Positions 1-11,259 of a DNA stretch of 64,000 nucleotides are shown one piece after another. The stretch lies in assembly GCA_014529385.2 (NCBI GenBank), contig CM043945.1:98863463-98927462 (forward strand), written 5' to 3'. Source of the stretch: Adiantum capillus-veneris. Taxonomy: Eukaryota; Streptophyta; Polypodiopsida; Polypodiales; Pteridaceae. Under the pieces are notes generated by a model. It had not been told where the DNA came from, searched no databases, and saw nothing but the letters and a program-made list of their open reading frames with translations. Position 1 is the first letter of the stretch. Each line of letters opens with the position of its first letter. Made by a program: the position numbers and the translations under genes.

Positions 1-14
1 TCTCTCACTCACAC

Positions 15-72
15 TCCCCCCCCCCCCCCCTCCCCTCCCCACACCCAATGCCACTCACTCTCTTGTCCTCTC

Positions 73-119
<47 letters not shown>

Positions 120-125
120 ACCTAT

Positions 126-159
<34 letters not shown>

Positions 160-300
160 TCAAACATATACATACATGCATAAACGCACAACCACATACA
201 CACAAAACACATAAAAATGCACACACACACAAATGCACCCACACCCATACACTAAAATACACGCACACCATATGCACACACAAAAAGGAGAAGAAGCTTG
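15..300. repeat. poly-C and (CA)n microsatellite cluster
   Basis: A C-run at about 15-30 is followed by (CA)n at 77-116 and 128-158 and a decaying CA-rich tail to about 290. The open frames here encode only His-Thr or Val-Cys repeats and are microsatellite artefacts, so no gene is called. Confidence 0.95.
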
Positions 301-499
301 ACAACCACAAAGCAACAAAAAAGAAGAAGATTGCCAAAATCATGCCAAGACGACAAAGAATCGACAAGCAGCACCAGAAGCAAGCCCCGACCGGCGGCCC
401 CGAAGACGATGAGCGCTCTCACCGATGCATCAGGGAATGGACATTTCACCAAGGAAACCCACTCACATTGTGTTCCTCGATAAACAGGTTTCAATGTAA

Positions 500-1003
500 C
501 CTATTTCTATATTCAGCCATACCTTTTTGTAAATTCATTGTATATTGCCACCTCTCTCTAGGTGATGGTCATAGAGGCCCACCTAGAAAATATTATTTCT
601 TATCTACTTAAAACAAAGCAAGGGTCAACCATCTAGGACCCGCTTCTTTGCTTTGTCTCCCTAGTTAGGGCCCAAGCCTAATCAATAATATACTAATAAA
701 GCAATCCCTCACCTATATAAAGGCACTGAGGGGTCACTTTTGGAGGGACGGATACACAGACAGACTCTAGAGATCACAAAACAGGAGAGTAGACAGCACA
801 CATGCATAGTCACATAGAGAATGCACCAACATAGAGGTCACTAAAGATACATTTCAAAGGTCTCTCTCTCTCTCTCTCTGACCTCCGTGGACGATAATTC
901 AATCTATCTATCTCTCTCTCTCTCTCTCTCTCATGCTATTTTCATCTCATGGCAAAGGGTTTTGTAAATACCATCACTTGAATTGGGTCTCCTTCTCTCT
1001 CTC

Positions 1004-1039
<36 letters not shown>

Positions 1040-1180
1040 TGTGTTGTTGTGATTCAAGGTTTACTACCCGCGTCCTAGCCACCTAAAGCTAGGTGGTGCC
1101 CCCCCTTGTTTCATTTCCCATGACAAGGTATATGTGCACAGGCTTGGTGTAGAGGCCATCGGAGCTGCCTAGAGCTTCCG
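500..1180 (+). other. LTR/leader-like region before a gag remnant, with microsatellites
   Basis: This stretch precedes a gag remnant. It holds a TATA-like element at 713-723, (CT)n at 861-879 and 910-932, and (GT)n at about 1008-1037. A short inverted repeat (CCACCT...AGGTGG) lies near 1080-1095. The layout looks like the 3' part of an LTR plus leader of an old retroelement, but no second LTR or clear primer-binding site was found. Confidence 0.35.
713..723 (+). promoter_or_regulatory. TATA-like element (CTATATAAAGG)
   Basis: A good match to a plant TATA box, about 480 bp upstream of the gag remnant and inside an LTR-like stretch. It is a possible LTR promoter, judged by sequence and position only. 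Confidence 0.35.
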
Positions 1181-1201
1181 CCTCTCAATAGTGTGGAAGA
1201 A

Positions 1202-1682
1202 AATGCCCAAGATTTCTTGGAAAAGATGGATATGTCTTGCCTAATGGTGGGTCAAGATGAGGATGCCACAAAGCAAAAAATATTTCCACTACTAATGAAG
1301 GGTGAAGCCAAGGCATGGTACTTAGCCCTTCCTCTTAGGGAGAAGGAGGACTAGGAGATCCTGATGCATTCATTTTTGGAACAGTATAAAGAACAACAAT
1401 CCTTGAAAGAGATATGGGGCTAGCTGATGGAGCTATGTCAGATCTCCCTTAGTGATTATAAGCTATGAAGGCAAATTCCTAGAGTTGTGGGAAAAGTGGT
1501 CGGCCTCACTAAGCAAAGGTGAGAGAGCACCATATTTTTTGAAGAGGGACTATTTTCTAGTTGGTTTGCATCCTACCTTACAAGATAAGGTGAGAGGTAA
1601 ATTCCCTGGTTCATTTGAAGAGGCACACAAAATAGATCAAAGCAGGAGACTAAGCAACACTTTTGGCCACACCATCAAGTAG
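1202..1682 (+). pseudogene. degraded retrotransposon gag fragment
   Basis: Two frames joined by a shift near 1465 read like a plant Ty3/gypsy Retrotrans_gag domain. The first gives a DFLEKMD...KGEAKAWY block, and an in-frame stop follows at LREKED*. The second (from about 1452) gives FLELWEKW and LHPTLQDKVRGKFPGSFEEAHKI, matching the helical capsid core that lies upstream of a zinc knuckle. No zinc knuckle, protease or RT follows, so this is a remnant older than element X. Family level is fairly sure; lineage cannot be stated. Confidence 0.65.
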
Positions 1683-3563
1683 GAAATCTTAGCAAAGCTA
1701 TGTTTTTACAATCACCACCACAGAGAGTTCGTACTTAGACCATAGATGCAATAAAACATCTGAAAATCATCAACATTTGAGGAACATAGCTGATCAACTA
1801 GCAAGCTTAACAACCGTAATGGTAAGTCCTACTCCAATGATGAGTGCCATCAATGAGGTGAGAACCATTGAGATCCCTCGCAGTTTTCTTGGCCACAATA
1901 TCAGCTCTCTAACCTACTTCACACCCCAAATCTACCTATTCTAGGTAAGAATGTAGACCCTCAAGAAGCAGTAGCATCAAGCACTGAATTAGTAATGGCT
2001 CATAGTAGTTTGGAAGTAGTATTAGATGAAGGAAATCTCTTGAAGAATGACAACGGACAGGTGGGGTTTTCCTTCACTTCTTGGTAAGTAGAAGAATAAT
2101 CAAGGGAAATTTTTTTTCCAGAAGATTGAAGCAGTGGAGCAAGAGGTTAAAGAATCAAAAGATGCTACCCTAGTGGAAAAGGTAAATCAAGGTAACTTTG
2201 TTGTAGTTAACAACAAAAATCTCGTCCTGACAAGGTAAACACTGAAGTGGCGATTAAAGAATGTTGGGTGGTAAGAGTAAAAAGATGAAAGTTCTTGATC
2301 AAGCCTCGCCAAATTAAAAGGCATGCACATAGCACAGAAGATACAAGAGAAAAGGAAGAGGATTCATTTATCAAGGTTTTTCAGAAGAAGGAAGACATGT
2401 CAAGCAAGGGGGAAGGCTTTGAAGACAAAGGCCACCAATGTGGATCAGGAGCAATGTAGCAAGTTGAAGGCACCCTACATAAGGGAAGTTTTAACTAAAT
2501 ACCTCAACAAGGAAGTAAGTATGGTTGAAGGTTTGGAGTTGAATATTGTTTCAAAGGCTTGGAAGCAGAGTAGGATTTCATTGTGTAGTGTTATAGACTT
2601 GGAGATGGGTAAAGCCTCCAGTCTATGTGAAGATGTTAGGAGTAGGTTTGATGTTCATCATGTTGCCAACCCTATGGGTATGTTCCAAACTCCTCTTTGA
2701 CAAAGCATTGTGTGTGCATGGGATGCATGGGATCTTTGGTTGCTATTAGCTACAAGGATAGATTGAGGTAAGATTAGCGAGAAGATAAAGGTGAAAGAGC
2801 CATCGCTAGACAAACAAATGGGAGAATGCAAGAATGAAGGTCTTGTATCCAATTGTGTGCAGGTTTTTACCAACAATGTATACTCTCTTTGGAAAAGCGT
2901 AGGTAGATTAGTTTGTCTGAATGGTTATGCACTAATGTTTTCTTGAAGCATGGTAAAATTGGAATACAGGTGCTATGCATATCTTGGACTTGGAGATGGG
3001 TAATGCCTCCAGTCCATGTGGTGTGGTCAGTCTCAACAAGCTTGAGGGTTTGTATGTTTCCATGGCACAAGCATTGATGCCACCTCTTCTCTATGAAGGC
3101 TCAATTTTGATACGGTGTGCAACACCATCACGGGGGTTGATAAAAGTAAGAGGTCTACGACAATGGACAAGCAGTTGGATGGTAAGTGTGCTCCACGTCC
3201 CTACTCTGCAATTGATGGAGGAAGCCAAAGGTTGGTTTGATTGGATCTCATTACGAAGAATAAGCACAACAGGAAGTTCAAGAAAGTGATATGGGGTCTA
3301 AGAGGAATTTAGTAGCAAGGGTGCTCTTAGCCATGTTTTACCTCCTTTATCTCTCACTCATATGTTTTGCAAGTGGGCTCTTTTTTTTTTTGAGTCTTCA
3401 ATCTGCATATGTCAAGTGTAGCAACATGGAGGAAGGATGGCAACAACAGTTTGAGTGGCTCATTTCCTAGAGTAGGTAAAATCATGCCATGGATAGTGGG
3501 CTCATGCACAAGGGAAGAGTGTGATCTGCAAGTCACTTTTTTACAAGGCTCGAAGCATTGAAA
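1683..3563 (+). other. no recognisable gene; decayed retroelement-like sequence
   Basis: Only short frames are open. A 34-bp word (translating as DLEMG[KN]ASS) occurs at 2596-2629 and again at 2987-3020, 391 bp apart, with 3 differences by eye. This suggests an old internal duplication. No protease, RT or RNA gene was seen. Confidence 0.5.
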
Positions 3564-3803
3564 GATGTGGAAGCACTCATGGAGGAGTTTGTTTCTAGTA
3601 CATAACCAGTAGGCTAGGGGCATGAATACTTCTAGCTTTAGGGGTAGGGTTATATGATGCATGCTTTTTGCGACCGCCCCTCAGATGTGGAAGCACTCAT
3701 GGAGGAGTTTGTTTCTAGTACATAACCAGTAGGCTAGAGGCATGAATACTTCTAGCTTTAGGGGTAGGGTTATATGATGCACGCTTTTTGCGACCGCCCC
3801 TCA
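3564..3803. repeat. 120-bp direct tandem duplication
   Basis: The unit at 3564-3683 is repeated exactly adjacent at 3684-3803. Only two substitutions were seen by eye (AGGGG/AGAGG and ATGC/ACGC), so the duplication is recent compared with the decayed surroundings. Confidence 0.95.
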
Positions 3804-4099
3804 AAAGCATCTTCTAGGTGTAACTAGCGGCGGCTAAGAGAAAAACCTGCTACAGACCAAGGTGAAGTCACACGGGCATGTTGTTGATGGCCAACACAGT
3901 GCACAAGGCATTGGTGTGGGTGAGTAAATATGTAATGATGCTCTTTCTATTAAGTGGTATCCCTAGAATGCATTGATCGTAGGATAAGCTAAAGGGCGGA
4001 GAGAAGTGATTGCCAATGCTTTGGTTGATATATATGCTAGATATGGTGAATTAAGAAAATCACAAAGGAATCTTGAGAGAATTTCAGTCTAGGATGTCA

Positions 4100-5372
4100 T
4101 TTTTTGAAGCACACTGATTACGGATGTGCCGTTTAGATGTGGCAAGCATTGACTACCTCCTCATAGCCACTAGGAGGGACTCAAAGGGCTTCCTCCCTTC
4201 AACCGTAGGAACTGACCCCACGAGGGGAAGTTTTTTTCACAAAATAAAAAATAAAAAACAACAATGGAAAAGGGCAACACTAAAATCACGCCAAAGGGAT
4301 GACAAAGCAAGAATTGGGACCGAAGGTGTGCCTCGGCCGGCTTAAAAAATAAAGAGCAACTCACCAACAAAGGGAACATGCACCGACGCACTTATTATGA
4401 AGCAGACTCTTGTGGTAAGCAGGCCACACCTTGTTAGCAGCAAGGCTAACCAATTAGCCACTTTCCCATTGAGCATACAATGTAATAACTTTTATTTTTT
4501 AACAAATCCCGTCTTATGACACACGTAATTTTCATATTCTTCCACGTGATTGTAAAAATCAATAGTTGGGGCTATGAGCTTCCAGTTTGTCAATACCATT
4601 AAGCTTCCCTAGTCCCTTTCTACTTAGAGAATGAGTCAGATTGACATTTTTAGACCTTGGCTAAGGTATAAAAGCCAATTTTTGTAAAAACTTAGAGAGT
4701 TATTTTGGATAACAATCGCACGTTGTTGTCTCTGTGTAATGTGTACTCTCCTACATCTTCTTGAGCTCGTATCTCCCTCACAAATGGTTTGTTTGGAGTG
4801 CCATCCATTGCATTGCGTTCGCAGGTGAAAGCTCTCTGCGACATTGTAAGTTTCTCGCGATAAATCGACTCTTTTGTTGTGACTAATCCTCTTCTTAATC
4901 TGATCATAACTCAAGTTTTAAGCATCCAAAGTACATTTTAAGCATAGGAGGATATGGGGGCTGCATTGCTAAGCTTATGAGTGTAATATGGACCGGAAAA
5001 GTTGGGTCAAATCTTCCCTGTAGATAATAATTGCATTTTTGGCAAGTGGTCAAAAGGTGGATTTGAGACCATAGGGATGTGTTATTAGCTGTTCTCTATC
5101 CTTTCTATAAGTTTGGTTGCATTTAGACTTCATATTCTTGGTGAATCGATGTGATTTTCTTGTGGTGTGACTACTAGCTTTTGCTACCTGACATGCAATT
5201 GAGTGTAGTTTTGAGTCGTTAAGCATTATGTGCGTTTTTCAAGAGCCTGAAACCTCTTGTAGCCTCCATGCACTAATCGAGTCAACTTCGTCCCATGGTA
5301 TGACATTTATGTACATGGTTCTCGCTATCACTGCAATAAGATAAAGAGGCTTGGCGAACAATGAGCTTTACA
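4100..5372 (+). mobile_element. probable 5' LTR of giant gypsy element X (left edge uncertain)
   Basis: The right edge is set by a primer-binding site three bases downstream: sequence ending ...TTTACA at 5372, then TT, then TGGCGCC. A TATA box (GGTATAAAAGCC) lies at 4665-4676, followed by a pyrimidine-rich transcribed-type region, as in plant gypsy LTRs. No matching 3' copy was recognised, so the 5' border (near 4.1 kb) is a guess. Small frames inside are not genes. Confidence 0.5.
4665..4676 (+). promoter_or_regulatory. LTR TATA box (GGTATAAAAGCC)
   Basis: A strong TATA match about 700 bp before the PBS of element X, in the expected LTR promoter position. Confidence 0.5.
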
Positions 5373-5374
5373 TT

Positions 5375-5392
5375 TGGCGCCATTGCCGGGGA
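5375..5392 (+). other. primer-binding site, tRNA-Asp type (element X)
   Basis: TGGCGCCATTGCCGGGGA closely matches the PBS of plant Athila/Tat-type gypsy elements (TGGCGCCGTTGCCGGGGA), which is complementary to the 3' end of tRNA-Asp. There is one mismatch. It fixes the + orientation of X. Confidence 0.75.
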
Positions 5393-7906
5393 CGAGGTGA
5401 CCTAAAGTAGGGAAAAACCTCATTACACATATTTTATTGTCTAAGGACTTCCTCTAGGTCTGCTTAGAGTCAAAAACCAACATTTAGAAATCGCACGGTT
5501 GAAGTGAGTCGACTTCAGTTGTGTAGAAGATTCTTGGGAGTAGTGTACTTGCCGAGGACCTTTTAGGATTAGATTAGGACATCTGTATGGGGTTAACGCT
5601 TGAGACTATGTCAGAGACTGAAGGTTGATCCTCTTTTTCATAAAAACAATAGAAAAGCCAGTGTTTGTGGACACTTTCCACTACCATTTGCTGATTTGAC
5701 TAGGAGTAGGGTAAGTAGAAATCAAGGTGGAATTCCAACCTATCTCACCCTTTGAAGTGTCATCAGTGATTTGCTTTGCTTAATTTCAGAGAATTTTAGG
5801 TTTCGGACTAAACGGGTAAGTTTGAGAAGCCAAAAATTCATCATTCCGAGTCAGAAGTGACCTTGGAAAGGCTTTGGAGAAAATGTGGTAAGTCAAACCT
5901 AACTTTCAAGAAAGATTTCAGGGTTTGGCCAAAACATAGATTATTATCTCCTTAGTGATTTTTGCATTCAAATTGGGATATTGTTGGGCACAAACTCTTG
6001 CAATAGGCTGCATAAAACCTGACCAATATCAAAAGTTCAAAAAATTGCTCCAGCAGGCCAGGAGATAGTAATCACGATTATTATCTTCAGCTGCAACAGA
6101 GAAGTACACTTGGAAAAATCATGCCCTAGCATTGTACTAACACTTTGGGAAAAGTTCACAAAATTTGGAGTGTATTCGAGGATCGAAATCAAGCTGCATA
6201 TACTTAAACCTTGGAACTACACGGAAATTGAGTGAACATGACCAAAATTGAACAGAAAATTATGAAACCTTGGAACAGGTCTTAAAACACCCTCTTCTAA
6301 AGATTTGATACAAAAAAGTTGAAAAAACTTGCAGATTTGGTCACCCAGATAATAATCGCGATTATTATCTTGACCTCAAAAAATACAACTTTTTTGGATT
6401 TTGACAAAGCCACAGGGTAAAACATGGTATATTAAGACCCTAGTTCAAGTTTCAAGTGATTTGGACTCATAAAGTGCTCATTGGAGTCAATTTTCAATGA
6501 GATCACAATGCAGAAATAGAATTTGGGTTAAACACTTCAATATTGAACCAAACTTGATGAAACTTGACTAGTGACTTCTACATTGCATAAACATCTAGTA
6601 CAAGTCAAGAAAGTGGAAAAACCTCTTGATTTTGATTTGAGCGATAATAATCTAGATTATTATCTCTTAGCTTAAAAAGTCAACTTTTTTTGAGTTTTTC
6701 AAAGGGGATTGGATCCTAAGCAGTAAAAGAGTGCATGTAACAAATTTCAAGTTATTCGGAGCACTATTGATTTGTAAAACCCTTGAAATTGCAACAAAAA
6801 TTGTCAAACACAGAAACTACTAGAAAAGAGACCAAAACTTGATCAAATTTGTTGAAACTTGATTTGGGACTCATTGACCATACATTTGACTAGTGGGTAA
6901 CATCAAAAGGCAAAAATGTTGTGAAATTGGACCAGTAGATAATAATCGCGATTATTATGTTTTGGCATAAAAGGGAACAATTTTTAACTTTTGATTTTAC
7001 CAGCTAATAAACCATGATGTATTGAGTTTGTGGTTCAAATTTGGTATCATTTGGATTAGTGTAGAGTCATTTATGCCAAATCTTCTCTGAGAACCTTTGC
7101 AGACACAAAAATAGAGAAAAGGAGTACAAAACTGAAACCCAAGCCCATGAGATTAGCCCAGTGAGCTATTCATAGAGTCTATAAACAGTGTGTAACAAGG
7201 AAACAACAAAAAATCTTCATTTTGGATGAAGAGATAATAATCTAGATTATTATCTCATGATTCCGAACATAAGATTTTTGGACTTTTTCTTGAAGAACTT
7301 TGATCTGTGATAGTTAACTAGTGCAGGAAACAAATTTCAAGTTGTTTGAAACAAGTTTGACTAGAATTGACAAGTATTTTGTGTTGGAGCCACAAAATCA
7401 CTGAAACATGTCAAAACTAGAGAAAAATTAGCCCAAAACTATTACAAATTGATTTAGAGCATGCTAAGGATACACTTAATAAGAAGATACCCACAAAAGT
7501 GAAAAATCAATTTTTTCTGGCACAATAGATAATCTTGCAAACCAAAAAATTCAAATTTGATATTTTTTTATTTTCAGGGTTAGCAGACTTATCCTACAGA
7601 TAGCGTGAAAAATTTGGAATCATTTGGACCCTGTTTGCACTAAAAAGTGACTGCTTAAGAACTTGAAAGTTGCAGATTGATCTTTTTGGTTATTTTGCAG
7701 GGATTAGACCGAAAATTTGTGATGAAGGATATCGTACAAAGTAAAAATCACGAAAGTGACAAATAAATTGTTAGGATTGACAAGTTCTAGCTTGAATCAA
7801 AAGTCGGATTGGAGCTTAACATTCGGAAGTCGGATTGGAGCTAACATTTGGCAACAGGTTGGTAAAGGTTCTAAAAGGCTAGGTAATTGATTTTCAATAA
7901 ACATCA
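5393..7906 (+). other. untranslated leader of element X
   Basis: About 2.5 kb between PBS and gag without a sustained open frame. It is A/T-rich and consists largely of diverged 295-bp tandem units, each with a palindrome (see separate entry). A half-palindrome also occurs at 5938-5949. Confidence 0.6.
6063..7550. repeat. 295-bp tandem repeat array with 24-bp palindromes (5' array)
   Basis: Palindromes built from half-site AGATAATAATCG (or ...CT) and its complement lie at 6063-6086 (2 mismatches), 6347-6370 (perfect), 6642-6665 (22-bp core 6643-6664, CTAG centre), 6937-6960 (1 mismatch) and 7232-7255 (perfect, CTAG centre). A half-site lies at 7527. Spacings are 284, 295, 295, 295 and 295 bp. 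Between palindromes the units share diverged words such as 'caa.tttcaagt.atttgga'. Palindrome centres alternate CGCG and CTAG. Confidence 0.9.
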
Positions 7907-8759
7907 TTGGTCTTGATGTATTTAAGATCAGGTCGTTTATTAGCAAATCAAGGATTAAATCAGGAAAGACAATGTAGAGTGTCGAATGAGGAGAGTGTAA
8001 ACCAAGGTGAACCTCTAGAAACCATAATTGAGGAAGTGTCAGACACATACTCAAACTCAAACTCAGAAATTTCTTCCTTTTCATCTCAGTCAGGAGCAGG
8101 AACATCATTGAGGTATAAACACATTTTAACCTACTTCAAGACCAACAAACATAGTGTCCAAATTTATTTGGACCCTAATGAGGAATATGTGGTTAGGGTG
8201 GGCCCTCAAGGTGATGATTTCAAAGAAGAGGTTAGAGCCAATAAACAGGAAACTTTGTATGTGGATCGACATGGGATGCAATACCTTAAAATTGTAGATC
8301 CAAATACAGTAGATCGATGGGGATTGGAAGTAGATACACTAATCCAGGCATGACGATCAAAGAAGGAACACCTGTATTGGAACTGGAAGGGTACGAACAG
8401 ATAAACGTTAAACCTTTGAAGCGTATACCCACATATAACCCACAATTAGGAGTTTATTGCTGGGAGGACAATAATGTGGCTGATTTGTTGTGAATAGCTC
8501 ATGCTAAACCTAGGCATTTGACACCCTTTAAAATCATGTATTTTTTCCAAGTCAAGGAGAAAGCTGATGCTAGTTTATCGACGCGTCTCTTTAGGGATTG
8601 TTGTAACAACAATTTTGATATGATGACCCCAAAGGAGATGAACAGACCAAATACCAGGGCTATTTGATCAAGGAAATGATTATGGAAATGGGACCTGGAG
8701 TAGACTAACAAACGGGGCGTACAGATAGATCATTTGGTAGCATGGACAACCAAAGGGGC
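7907..8759 (+). pseudogene. gag N-terminal region of element X
   Basis: The frame starts near MYLRSGR, a motif typical of the first residues of plant Tat/Athila-type gag proteins (xTRSGR). An acidic, Ser/Asn-rich region follows. The frame ends at 8353. A shifted frame continues from 8350 (ELEGYEQINVKPLKRIPTY), and another follows a stop near 8490. The region is then cut by the insertion of gypsy Y at 8760; the gag core resumes at 15501. It is degenerate: at least one frameshift and several stops. The assignment rests on the start motif, its position after a PBS, and the gag core beyond Y. Confidence 0.55.
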
Positions 8760-8986
8760 TGTTAGAGAAGGGGAACTAGAACCTAGGAGTCCACCACCCA
8801 CTATATAGCATGCCCCCTGGCCCTTTTCCCTAGTTTGACTCCCTTTCCACACTGCCTAGCCCGGACAACCAAACTTGGGGCTGTTAGAGAATGGGAACTA
8901 GAACCTAGGAGTCCATCACCCAACCACCCACTATATAGCATGCCCCCTAGCCCTTTTCCCTAGTTGGACTCCCTTTCCACACTGCC
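8760..8986 (-). repeat. two truncated tandem copies of the Y LTR with flank sequence
   Basis: LTR-like units 8760-8864 and 8882-8986 start TGTTAGAGAA like the complete LTR at 9024 but stop before the LTR end. Each is followed by a version of the flank 'ACAACCAAA...GGGGC'. The word CATGGACAACCAAAGGGGC occurs both before the first unit and before 9024. This suggests unequal exchange or slippage involving LTR plus flank. Confidence 0.85.
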
Positions 8987-8987
8987 A

Positions 8988-9023
8988 GCCCCTTTGGTTG
9001 GCAACATGGACAACCAAAGGGGC
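8988..9023. repeat. 13-bp perfect hairpin at the Y 3' LTR border
   Basis: GCCCCTTTGGTTG (8988-9000) and its exact reverse complement (9011-9023) are separated by a 10-nt loop, immediately before the complete LTR. Confidence 0.9.
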
Positions 9024-9176
9024 TGTTAGAGAAGGGGAACTAGAACCTAGGAGTCCACCACCCAACCACCCACTATATAGCATGCCCCCTGGCCCTTTTC
9101 CCTAGTTGGACTCCCTTTCAACACTTCCTAGCCCGGCCTTGCCCTTGTCTAGTCCGGCCTTGCCGGTGTCCTGACA
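9024..9176 (-). repeat. 3' LTR of gypsy Y
   Basis: 153 bp, TGTTAG...CTGACA in + orientation, nearly matching 15349-15500. It contains a TATATAG word. The purine tract just beyond it on the minus strand (complement of 9177-9192, AAGGGGGGAGTAA) serves as the polypurine tract. Confidence 0.9.
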
Positions 9177-9602
9177 TTACTCCCCCCTTAAGAAGAGTTT
9201 TTTGTCCTCGAAAACAAAAGTGGGAAACTTCTTCTTAAGAACACTAATTTTTTCCCAAGTGGCACCTTCCTCAGGTCGGTCTTTCCACTTGATTAAAGCT
9301 TGTTGACGTACATGATGACGTGTACGCAACTCATGATAATCAAGAACACGTTCAAGTTCATGCGGTAAGGTAGGAGGTTCACTGAAATCAACCAAAATCT
9401 ATTGGTCAATGACATTTTCGTCCCCATATAATCGCTTACGTAAACAGCTTACATGAAACATCGGATGAATATGAGAATGTGCAGGTAGCAATAATTTGTA
9501 GGCACGATCACCTACTCGCTTGAGTATTTTGGAAGGCCCACAATATCGGGGAGATAATTTAGGTGTTGGCCCAGTTTTCAGACTTTCTAAATGTTCTGGC
9601 AC
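9177..9602 (-). pseudogene. gypsy Y integrase C-terminus and chromodomain-like tail
   Basis: Minus-strand frame 9399-9602 carries the integrase C-terminal signature (KLSPRYCGPSKILKRVG, then HPMFHVSCLRK), known as the GPY/F region. A second frame, 9177-9395, carries a chromodomain-like block (VLDYHELRTRHHV..QALIKWKDRPEEGATWE), ending in EDKKLF. Tekay/Reina/CRM-type chromoviruses have this arrangement at the end of pol. A stop near 9396-9398 separates the parts. It belongs with the integrase core at 9938-10630. Confidence 0.8.
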
Positions 9603-9937
9603 ACGTAAAAATACTTCCTCCCCTTCCTCGAAGGTAACTTGCCGACGTTTCTCATCAACATGCTTCTTATATCGATCCTGTGCTTATCGGACATTCTGAC
9701 GAGCAAGTTTCAGCATGTCCATTGGTTTTGGAGAAAATCCTTAACTTGTTGGAGCTTTTTGGTTGCCAACCCCACCATAATAGGTGACCTAGGTTGAAAC
9801 CCATACATGAGCATGAAAGGACTAAATCCAGTTGTGACATGCTTAGCACCGTTGTAGGCAAACTCGAGAATAGCTAAGTATTTTTCCCAGTTTGACTATT
9901 TTTTGCTGACGTATGCTCTTAGAATATCCTCTAGCAC
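9603..9937 (-). pseudogene. gypsy Y integrase linker, frame-shifted
   Basis: Between the integrase core and the GPY/F region. The minus strand retains fragments such as LKRIGKMLAR-like and YGFQPRSPI-like residues in different frames, with stops. It connects two confident pol parts and has lost its frame. Confidence 0.5.
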
Positions 9938-10630
9938 CTAGTTAACTTGTTCAGTCTGACCATCTCTTTCTAGATGATCGGCTGTACTAAGGTTCAGTTG
10001 TGTACCCAATCGTTTAAACACAGCCCTCCAGAAGTGACTGTTAAACTTGGGATTATGGTCACGGACAATGTTACTTGGCAAACCATACAATTTGTATAGG
10101 TTTTCCACAAATAACTTGGCTAGTTCTGGTGTCTTAACCGTTGATTTGGTTGGAATAAACTTACATAGTTTAGTCAACCGGTCAACAACCACCCATACCG
10201 AGTCATGACCTCGTACAGTGGTTGGTAAGCCCACAATAAAGTCCATAGAGATGCTTTCCCATTTTCCATTGGGAATCTCCAAAGGATGTAAGAGTCCTCC
10301 TGCCTTCAGGCACTCTGCTTTGTTAGCTTGACATTTTTGGCAATGCAAGACATAAGCTTGAACAAAGCCATGTATACCTGGCCAGTAAAACTGTCGTCGT
10401 ACGAGAGCATAAGTTTTTCTAATACCTGGGTGCCTTGCACTTGGACTATCATGAAATTCATACAGAATTTGGCACCGAATGTCTGTGTCCATCGGTACAC
10501 AAACTCTTCCCTTATGGAGTAGGTACCCATTGTTGATGGTGAAATGCTTCCATTGCTGTAGTTTATCACTCGATAGAGGAGAACTAGGTGTGGAGGTTAA
10601 CGTTACACTACCATCATTGGAGTTTATCAC
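9938..10630 (-). pseudogene. gypsy Y integrase (zinc-binding and catalytic core)
   Basis: A 230-codon open frame. The H2C2 zinc-binding domain is visible as EFHDSPSARHPG...CQKCQANK. The catalytic core follows: first Asp in SMDFIVGLP, second in VRDHNPKF (family consensus SDRDPKF, so one residue is altered), and Glu in DGQTEQVN (expected HPQTDGQTERVN; here HLERDGQTEQ). It would insert the element cDNA. The frame is unusually intact compared with the rest of Y, but the start is artificial because RT/RNase H upstream has been replaced by an inverted segment. Confidence 0.85.
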
Positions 10631-10716
10631 TCGATAGAGGAGAACTAGGTGTGTAGTTTATCACTCGATAGAGGAGAACTAGTTGTGGAGGTTAACGTTA
10701 CACTACCATCATTGGA
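10562..10716. repeat. small tandem duplication before the Y integrase
   Basis: The word TTTATCACTCGATAGAGGAG occurs three times (about 10562, 10622 and 10657). Two copies extend into an identical TTAACGTTACACTACCATCA stretch. It looks like recent slippage in the RNase H-integrase linker. Confidence 0.9.
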
Positions 10717-10827
10717 GTGAGAAGGATCCCTCATTTGAACATGGCTCCACACTTTGGAATATGCGTCATCATGCTCATATTTGCCTTTGAGAGAATCCAA
10801 AAATTCACTACAAAGTTTCGTGAACAT
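10645..10827 (-). pseudogene. gypsy Y RNase H-integrase linker fragment
   Basis: Minus-strand frame FLDSLKGKYEHDDAYSKVW resembles the tether between RNase H and integrase in chromoviruses. It ends abruptly near 10828, where sequence of the opposite orientation begins. The RNase H domain itself is absent. Confidence 0.55.
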
Positions 10828-11258
10828 GTATCAAGATCTTGGGTCTTTTTGGGAAAGGCACAGCCATGGAGGAGGGGAGCCACACAAACTTGCATGAGCA
10901 AGTTGCATGTCGGGGTCAAGAAACCGTGGAGCACCTCTCCTGTGAGGAGGACGACAAGTAGGAAATCCGTGGGCAACCCCCCTTGCAAGGAGGAGCCACC
11001 AAGGTGGGACCTGCACCAAACCCAACCTTTGCGGCCTCTGCGGCATCGCAACGGGCGGGGGAGTGTTTCTCAACCCAGGGCCGAAGCCCCTTGCACAACA
11101 CAATGACCGCCATGGCCTCTTCTCCTCCCTCATGCGCTACTGTAAGCGGCCATAGCCACTGAGCATTTGTATTTACACATTTCAAGGGCGCCCAACCCCT
11201 TGGGGGTTAGTGGCCAAACCTTTTTTTAAAGTACAAGGGGTGGTACCCACAGTGGGGT

Positions 11259-11259
<1 letters not shown>

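Noticed and set aside
48-611. Long frame with Thr-His repeats at the window start
   Set aside because: It is a (CA)n translation with no conserved domain beyond the microsatellite.
6063-7550. Regularly spaced palindromes resembling a CRISPR array
   Set aside because: The period is 295 bp, the intervening sequence is itself repetitive, there are no cas genes, and the setting is a plant retroelement leader.
7797-8108. Minus-strand 103-codon frame
   Set aside because: It is antisense to the X gag start, which carries the recognisable LRSGR motif. It has no domain.
10717-11185. Overlapping open frames in GC-rich DNA on both strands
   Set aside because: The region is the untranslated Y leader in inverted copy. 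GC-rich DNA has few stops and no domain is seen.
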